Source: Myxococcota bacterium (GTDB lineage Bacteria > Myxococcota_A > UBA9160 > PR03). Taken from it: DNA of 17,043 nucleotides. A program made the translations under genes and the position numbers. Positions 13,129 to 17,043 of this stretch are shown in pieces. Where the stretch lies: NCBI GenBank assembly GCA_030066475.1, contig JASJBO010000190.1:1-17043 (forward strand). The letters run 5' to 3'. Below the pieces are notes generated by a model. It saw only the letters and a list, made by a program, of their open reading frames with translations, was not told the origin of the DNA and made no database searches. Every line of letters begins with the position of its first letter. Within the stretch, counting starts at the first letter, position 1.

Positions 13129-14330
13129 CCCGCCTCCGCCTCGACGCGCCGTCCGCGCGCCAGCACCAGCCGCACGGCGTGCAGGGCGTCGAGGTCGGCG
13201 ATCGGGTCGCCGTCCACCGCGAGCAGGTCGGCCGCCAGCCCGGGGCGGATCGCGCCGGTCACGTCGGCCAGTCCGAGCGCGCGCGCGGCCTCGGAGGTCG
13301 CGGCGCGCAGCGCCTGCACCGGCCGCAGCTCGGCGTAGTCGGCGAACACGGCGAGCGCCTCCGGCAGCCGGTGGTGCTCGACGCCCGGGATGCCGGCGTC
13401 GGTCGAGGCCACCAGGTGCGCCCGCACGCCGCGCGCGGCCCGCCACAGCGCGCGCACGCGCCGGGCGAAGCCGGTCGGCTCTCCGTCCTTCTCGCGGAAG
13501 CGCGCCCAGCCGTGGTTGATGGTCGGCGACACCCAGAGCGTGGGCGCCCGCAGCAGGTCGATCACGCGCGGATCGGCGGCGTCGGCGAAGCCGCGAGCGC
13601 CGGCGAACGAGCAGTGCTCGATGGTGCGCACGCCGGCCAGCGCCGCGAGGCGGATGCCCTCGGTGCCGTGGCAGTGGGCCGCGACCGGGCGCCCGTGGGC
13701 GCGCGCCACCGCCACGATCCGCTCGAGCTGCGCGCGGTCGAACTGCGCCACCTGCGGCGGCGTGCCCTCGGTCATCACGCCGCCGGTGGCCATCACCTTG
13801 ATCCAGTCGGCGCCGCGCTTTGCCTGGCGGGCGATCGCGGCCTCGGCCGCGGCGTCGCCGTCGACCTCGCCGCCCCAGAACCAGCAGTGGCCGCGCGGGC
13901 TGGTGAGCGGCTGTCCGGCGCACAGCAGGCGCGGCCCCGGCAGCTCGCCGCGGTCGATCCGGTCGCGCAGCCGGATCTCTTCGCCGTCGGGCCCGCCGAG
14001 GTCGCGCGCGGTGGTGATGCCGGCGGCCGCCATGGCGCGGGCACGCGCCGCCATCGCGCTGCGGCGCTGCTCGACGGGAACGGCGCCCTGCTCCTCCGGC
14101 GAGCGGATCGCGGGGTCGAGGCACAGGTGCACGTGGGCGTCGGTCAGGCCCGGCAGCAGCGCCGCGCCCTCCAGATCCACGACCTCCGCGCCCTCGCACA
14201 GCGCCGCATCGCGGCCGACGGCCGCGATGCGCCCCGCCTCGACCCGCACCGCGGCGGTCTCGCTCGCGAGCGCGGGGCCGAAGCCGTCCCACACTCGCGC
14301 ACCGACCAGCGTGAGGGCCTCGGCCGCCAT
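13125..14330 (-). CDS. Metal-dependent amidohydrolase (imidazolonepropionase/prolidase-like)
   Basis: A 401-residue TIM-barrel amidohydrolase that would hydrolyse a C-N bond with a zinc centre. Metal ligands can be placed: H66 and H68 in TDAHVHL, K178 in WIKVMATGG (the lysine carboxylated in relatives), H219 or H221 in AAHCHG, H239 in IEHCSF and D311 in ASTDAGIP. A small beta-sandwich is built from both ends (LTLVGARVWDG at the N-terminus, LLAVDGDPIADLDAL near the C-terminus). This layout fits the group that includes imidazolonepropionase-related enzymes and Xaa-Pro/Arg dipeptidases; the substrate is not determined. There is no signal peptide, so it is cytoplasmic. The ATG at 14330 has no Shine-Dalgarno but a TAGCGT box 8 nt upstream. 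First gene of a unit with cytochrome c and GH172. Confidence 0.87.
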   Translation of the reverse strand: MAAEALTLVGARVWDGFGPALASETAAVRVEAGRIAAVGRDAALCEGAEVVDLEGAALLPGLTDAHVHLCLDPAIRSPEEQGAVPVEQRRSAMAARARAMAAAGITTARDLGGPDGEEIRLRDRIDRGELPGPRLLCAGQPLTSPRGHCWFWGGEVDGDAAAEAAIARQAKRGADWIKVMATGGVMTEGTPPQVAQFDRAQLERIVAVARAHGRPVAAHCHGTEGIRLAALAGVRTIEHCSFAGARGFADAADPRVIDLLRAPTLWVSPTINHGWARFREKDGEPTGFARRVRALWRAARGVRAHLVASTDAGIPGVEHHRLPEALAVFADYAELRPVQALRAATSEAARALGLADVTGAIRPGLAADLLAVDGDPIADLDALHAVRLVLARGRRVEAEAG

Positions 14331-14338
14331 GGCGCGCG

Positions 14339-14344
14339 ACGCTA
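14339..14344 (-). promoter_or_regulatory. Candidate -10 box of the amidohydrolase unit
   Basis: TAGCGT on the minus strand, 8 nt before the ATG at 14330. It is one of six such close-set boxes in the window; no clear -35 is seen. Confidence 0.4.
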
Positions 14345-14649
14345 GCCCGGGCGGGCGGCGCTCGCTTGCTGTCCGGGGCCGCAGCCAGAGCAACGGCCGC
14401 TCGTGAGGAGGGAAGCAGAGGGAAGAATCCGTCGCGTTGAGCGCCGGGCGCGTCAGCAGAGGCGACGACTCGTGAACCGAGCTCTCGAACTCCACGATTC
14501 CGTCCCCGCAGCCCTAGCCGCCCCTCGATGGCGCTGTCGCGTGGTGCTCGTGGGAGAGGCGACATCCGTTGAGGACTTCCGGCCTTAGCGCGGCCAGCGC
14601 CTAGCCCCACGTTCGGATCGCGGTCCAAGCGTCAACGCACAGAGACGCC
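14345..14649. other. Intergenic region upstream of amidohydrolase and transposase
   Basis: About 300 nt without a supported gene. Frames crossing it have no recognisable domain and no good start. Its right end holds an imperfect inverted repeat, CAAGCGTC (14626-14633) and GACGCCTTG (14644-14652), differing by one inserted base and touching the -35 of the transposase promoter. Nothing else was recognised. Confidence 0.5.
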
Positions 14650-14678
14650 TTGCCCACACCCTGCAATCTTGCTATACA
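14650..14678 (+). promoter_or_regulatory. Sigma70-type promoter of the transposase gene
   Basis: TTGCCC (14650-14655), 17-nt spacer, TATACA (14673-14678). This is the best-formed promoter in the window and lies in its most AT-rich stretch. The -10 sits inside GCTATACATAGC, whose outer five bases on each side are inverted repeats. The predicted start near 14685 leaves a leader of about 7 nt before the GTG at 14692. Confidence 0.6.
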
Positions 14679-14691
14679 TAGCATTATTCAA

Positions 14692-15402
14692 GTGGGCACG
14701 CAGATTTCGTTTCAGGACCATCGAAGGCGCCTCCGCAAAGGCCACGGCGGACCCAGGCCCGGAGCCGGACGGCCGCTCGTGCGACGGCGTGGGACCGTCC
14801 ACCACGTGCGGCGCGCCGGCGTGCCCAGGGGGTGCCCGGCGCATGTGACGATCCGCGTACGCCGGGGCATCCCGTCGCTGCGCCGGCGCCGGTTCGTCGC
14901 CGACTTCCGGGGCTCGCTCCGCCAGGCTTGCGAGCGCGGCGACTTCCGAGTCGCCCACTACTCGGTCCAGCGCGATCACGTCCACCTGATCGTCGAGGCG
15001 GCCGGCAAGCGGGCGCTGGGGTCCGGGATGAAGTCGATCTCCGCGCGCCTGGCACGGGCGGTGAACCGCGTCTTCTCGCGCCAGGGGCGCGTGCTGGACG
15101 GTCGCTACCACGTGCACCTGCTCCGGACGCCGCGCGAAGTGCGCCACGCGCTGGCGTATGTGCTGCTCAACGCGCGCAAGCACTGGCGCGAGCGGCGGGG
15201 GCAGGCACCGCCGGTGGGGCTCGACGAGGCGTCGTCGGGGCGGTGGTTCGCGGGGTGGAAGCGGAGGCCCGCGGGGCCGCGGCCACCTGGTGTGCGGGAG
15301 GTGGCGCTTCCGCGGAGCTGGTTGCTGCGCAGCGGCTGGCGCCGCTACGGGCTGGTGGATCCGGCCGAGGTTCCTGGCAGCGGCCCGCGGCCATCGAGCT
15401 GA
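14692..15402 (+). CDS. Y1/HUH transposase of the REP-associated (RAYT) type
   Basis: A 236-residue single-strand DNA transposase-like protein of the IS200/Y1 superfamily. The N-terminus has GHGGPRPGAGRP (17-28), a motif common at the start of RAYT-like proteins, then CPAHVTIRVR. The HUH metal site is H96-V-H98 in QRDHVHLIVEA. A helix follows (MKSISARLARAVNRVFSRQG), then RVLDGRYHVHLLRTPREVRH and ALAYVLLNARKH; Tyr139 or Tyr156 is the likely catalytic tyrosine. The length exceeds plain IS200 TnpA (about 150), and no insertion-sequence ends flank it, both as in RAYTs, which are vertically kept single genes acting on REP palindromes. The GTG at 14692 was chosen because of the promoter just upstream; a TTG at 14650 in frame would lie inside the -35. 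Very Arg-rich. Confidence 0.82.
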   Translation: MGTQISFQDHRRRLRKGHGGPRPGAGRPLVRRRGTVHHVRRAGVPRGCPAHVTIRVRRGIPSLRRRRFVADFRGSLRQACERGDFRVAHYSVQRDHVHLIVEAAGKRALGSGMKSISARLARAVNRVFSRQGRVLDGRYHVHLLRTPREVRHALAYVLLNARKHWRERRGQAPPVGLDEASSGRWFAGWKRRPAGPRPPGVREVALPRSWLLRSGWRRYGLVDPAEVPGSGPRPSS

Positions 15403-15576
15403 CGTGGGCGCCCCAGGCGTCCCGAGGAGCCGGCGAGGATCCGGAGCACCGGCGCGCTGAGCCGGGTCCAGTCGTCCCACTCGCCTTCACCTTCGCCGCG
15501 GGGCCTACGACCTGGTGCGGATGCGGAATCTCGTGGGGGCGACATGAGGGCGGCGCGATCCGGCCAATCGTCGCGC
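15403..15576. other. Intergenic region after the transposase gene
   Basis: About 175 nt between the transposase stop codon and the inverted-repeat element. No supported gene, promoter or repeat was recognised. Confidence 0.4.
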
Positions 15577-15692
15577 GGCCGGGGTTGGGGAGGGGTGGCG
15601 CGACGCCTCTGAAGGCGCCCGCCCCAGCGCGGGGAAGCCGTGCCCGGCGCGCGCCGGAAGTGAAGGAGCGACGCCCCTCCCCAACCCCGGCC
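15577..15692. repeat. MITE-like inverted-repeat element, 116 bp
   Basis: Two 19-bp arms pair perfectly: GGCCGGGGTTGGGGAGGGG at 15577-15595 and its reverse complement at 15674-15692, with 78 nt between. The inner part is itself rich in palindromes, including CCGGCGCGCGCCGG at 15644-15657 (perfect, 14 bp) and CCCC-agcgc-GGGG at 15622-15634. No gene lies inside. It sits 174 nt beyond the transposase gene and 74 nt before the stop of the convergent methyltransferase-like gene. No target-site duplication could be identified with confidence. Confidence 0.7.
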
Positions 15693-15766
15693 TCTCCGAA
15701 TCCCGTCCACCGTTCTTCAGCACCCTGTTGGGCGCACCGAATCCCGCTACAACGGGCGAAGTCGGG
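15693..15766. repeat. Short direct repeats beside the inverted-repeat element
   Basis: CCGAATCCCG occurs at 15696-15705 and again at 15737-15746, spaced 41 nt start to start. The first copy is 3 nt outside the right arm of the 116-bp element. Length is small for a GC-rich sequence, so chance is possible. Confidence 0.4.
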
Positions 15767-16486
15767 TTAGCGCCCGCGCACGGTGCGAACGCCGAGCACG
15801 GGCAGGCTGTCGCGCATGGCGGGCTCCGCGGCCAGCGCGCTGCGTAGCGCGCGCGCCGACAGCGGCCGCGTGCTGGCGGCGAACACGCGGTTGTCGAAGC
15901 CGTCGATGCGCAGCTCCAGGCGCTGCGGCAGCAGCCCGGCCAGCGCGCGCCCGACGGCGGCGGCCTCGTCGAGCGCATTGGAGACCAGCACGCCGCCGGC
16001 GGCGAGGCGCCGAGCCGCCAGCGGCAGCCCGACCTCCAGCATCCAGGCCGGCTTGTGCACCGACTCGGCGCTGCCCAGGAACACGTCGTCGATCACCAGG
16101 TCGAAGCGGGTACGCGTGCGCCGCAGCCAGGCGAGCGCGTCCTCCTGGTGCACCTCGACGTCGAGGGCATCGAGCGCGAACCAGCGCCGCGCGGCGCGCA
16201 GCACGTCGGCGTCGAGCTCGATGCCCACGATGCGGGCGCGCGGCGCCAGCGCGCGCACCAGCCGGGCCGCACTCCCGCCGCCGAGCCCCAGGATCGCCAC
16301 CGCGCGGCGCCGCGCCGGCGGCAGCGCCAGCAGCGGCGCCGCGAGCGCGTCCCACACCGAGCGGGTGGTGACCGTGCCCGGCCGCCACCACGAGGCGAAG
16401 GTGCCGTCGATCTCGAGCGTGCGCGCGCCGCGCGCCTCGCGCACCACCACCCGCCCCCCGCGACCCGCCCGGTACACTGCGGCCAT
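15767..16486 (-). CDS. Spermidine-synthase-like methyltransferase-fold protein
   Basis: A 239-residue protein with the spermidine synthase/SAM-methyltransferase fold. Residues 64-72 (AILGLGGGS) form the nucleotide loop, E90 in GIELDADVL ends strand 2, HQEDALAWL carries the acidic residue near the adenine, and FDLVIDDVF (129-136) matches the position of the catalytic acidic pair of polyamine aminopropyltransferases. The N-terminal tetramer strand region of true SpeE is short (about 45 residues), and the polyamine-binding residues cannot be confirmed, so it may be a spermidine-synthase-like protein of another function. The ATG at 16486 is supported by GGAGGAG 8 nt upstream. That ATG and the priA ATG share the palindrome CATG, so the divergent genes overlap by 2 nt. 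Probably autonomous, since it is alone on its strand. Confidence 0.82.
   Translation of the reverse strand: MAAVYRAGRGGRVVVREARGARTLEIDGTFASWWRPGTVTTRSVWDALAAPLLALPPARRRAVAILGLGGGSAARLVRALAPRARIVGIELDADVLRAARRWFALDALDVEVHQEDALAWLRRTRTRFDLVIDDVFLGSAESVHKPAWMLEVGLPLAARRLAAGGVLVSNALDEAAAVGRALAGLLPQRLELRIDGFDNRVFAASTRPLSARALRSALAAEPAMRDSLPVLGVRTVRGR
16473..16478 (+). promoter_or_regulatory. Candidate -10 box of priA
   Basis: TACACT lies 6 nt before the priA ATG at 16485, inside codons 3-5 of the divergent gene. No Shine-Dalgarno precedes priA, in keeping with a leaderless message. Confidence 0.4.
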
Positions 16487-17043
16487 GCCGGCCTCTCCTC
16501 CGGCCCGGGCGAGCCGCGTCGAGGTGGCGCTGCCCGTGCCCATCGATGCGACCTTCACCTACGAGGTGACCGCCGCGCAGGCGCCGCGCGCGCGGCCCGG
16601 CTGCCGTGTCGTGGTGCCCTTCGGCGGGCGGCGCCTCACCGGCGTGATCGTCGAGCCGCGCGACGGCGACGCGGGCCGCCCCGCCGAGCGGCTGCGGACC
16701 GTTGCGCGCGTGCTCGACGACGAGCCCGTGCTCGCCCCCGCGCTGCTGCGCATCCTACGGGAAGCGGCCGAGGCCGTCTTCTGCCCGGTCGGCCTCGCAC
16801 TGGCCAGCGCGCTCCCGGCCGGCTCGGGCCCTCGCTCGGCTCCGGGACTGGCGCTCACCCCGCGCGGTCGCGAGGCGCTGGCGCGGGGCGCCGTGCTGCG
16901 CGAGGCCCGCCCACTGCTCGACTGGCTGGCGGAGCGACCGCGCACCCGGCGCGCCTGGCTGGGGCGCGACCCCGACGCGGCCCGGCTGCTGCGCCTGCTC
17001 CAGCGCGACGGCCTGGTGGCGACGGCGGCGGTGGAGACGGGGC
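16485..17043 (+). CDS. priA: Primosomal protein N' (PriA), 5' part, continues past the window
   Basis: PriA is the replication-restart helicase that recognises abandoned forks and reloads the replisome. The 186 visible codons cover the N-terminal 3'-DNA-binding domain and the start of the winged-helix region: VEVALPVPIDATFTYEV (12-28), GCRVVVPFGGRRLTGVIVE, the helical ILREAAEAVFCPVGLALASALPAG and then a variable Arg-rich stretch. The helicase motifs and the cysteine clusters lie beyond the edge, so the call rests on the N-terminal domain, which is characteristic. The ATG at 16485 gives a nine-residue lead (MPASPPARA) before the conserved part. The start is divergent from, and overlaps by 2 nt with, the spermidine-synthase-like gene. 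The frame stays open to the end of the window. Confidence 0.85.
   Translation, partial: MPASPPARASRVEVALPVPIDATFTYEVTAAQAPRARPGCRVVVPFGGRRLTGVIVEPRDGDAGRPAERLRTVARVLDDEPVLAPALLRILREAAEAVFCPVGLALASALPAGSGPRSAPGLALTPRGREALARGAVLREARPLLDWLAERPRTRRAWLGRDPDAARLLRLLQRDGLVATAAVETG
16495..16501 (-). promoter_or_regulatory. Strong ribosome-binding site of the spermidine-synthase-like gene
   Basis: GGAGGAG on the minus strand, 8 nt before the ATG at 16486. It is the strongest Shine-Dalgarno in the window and lies inside codons 4-6 of priA, so this gene must be transcribed from within the priA coding sequence. Confidence 0.65.

Noticed and set aside
14331..14495. Upstream extension of the amidohydrolase frame to 14495
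   Set aside because: No homology-like features; the conserved fold starts right after the ATG at 14330.
13129..14628. Large N-terminal extension of the cytochrome c frame
   Set aside because: It overlaps the well-supported amidohydrolase in another frame; the GTGA start at 13128 with a signal sequence explains the cytochrome.

Overview
This is a GC-rich bacterial chromosome segment, roughly 70% GC by eye, with mostly GC-ending codons. No rRNA, tRNA, CRISPR array, prophage or plasmid gene was seen. A recR-mglB-mglA block with a near-canonical Myxococcus-type MglA, a eukaryote-type (GT3) glycogen synthase, a DUF1302-type outer-membrane protein and a secreted kelch/thrombospondin-3/dockerin-like protein together suggest a deltaproteobacterial lineage (Myxococcota or a related uncultured phylum). 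That placement is an inference from gene content, not a phylogeny.

Layout. (1) 1-1704, plus strand: the 3' part of recR, then a promoter and operator-like palindrome, then the polarity module mglB-mglA. (2) 1783-5731, minus strand: a tightly packed unit read as outer-membrane protein, GT3 glycogen synthase, then a 1-acylglycerol-3-phosphate acyltransferase-like enzyme (2-nt gap, then a GTGA overlap). It is divergent from (3) 5795-8271, plus strand: an alpha/beta hydrolase that lacks its nucleophilic serine, and a NAD-type malic enzyme. (4) 8387-9196, minus strand: a SAM methyltransferase, divergent from (5) 9270-10532, a secreted kelch protein with calcium-binding C-terminal repeats. (6) 10596-14330, minus strand: a metal-dependent amidohydrolase, a mono-haem cytochrome c and a GH172 (DUF2961) glycosidase in one unit, followed by a ParB-domain protein with a histone-like basic tail that appears to have its own promoter. 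(7) 14331-15766: a mobile-element pocket holding a Y1/HUH REP-associated-type transposase with its own promoter and a 116-bp inverted-repeat element. (8) 15767-17043: a spermidine-synthase-like methyltransferase and the 5' part of priA, divergent, with start codons sharing one CATG.

Three patterns cut across the genes. First, six genes that begin transcription units have a TAnnnT -10-like hexamer only 6-8 nt before the start codon and mostly lack a Shine-Dalgarno sequence, as expected for leaderless mRNAs; at two divergent gene pairs these boxes form perfect inverted repeats. Second, two convergent gene junctions (1715-1770 and 8325-8384) carry copies of one dispersed element: a GCAAG box, a 7-bp GC hairpin whose arms differ in sequence but keep their pairing, and an identical 30-nt tail. 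Third, the window also carries a REP-type transposase and a separate 19-bp inverted-repeat element. A transposase-driven palindromic repeat family is therefore a testable idea, but it is not shown here.

The metabolic genes do not form one obvious pathway. The clearest functional modules are DNA repair and restart (recR, priA at the two ends), cell polarity (mglBA), glycogen synthesis, and malate decarboxylation.
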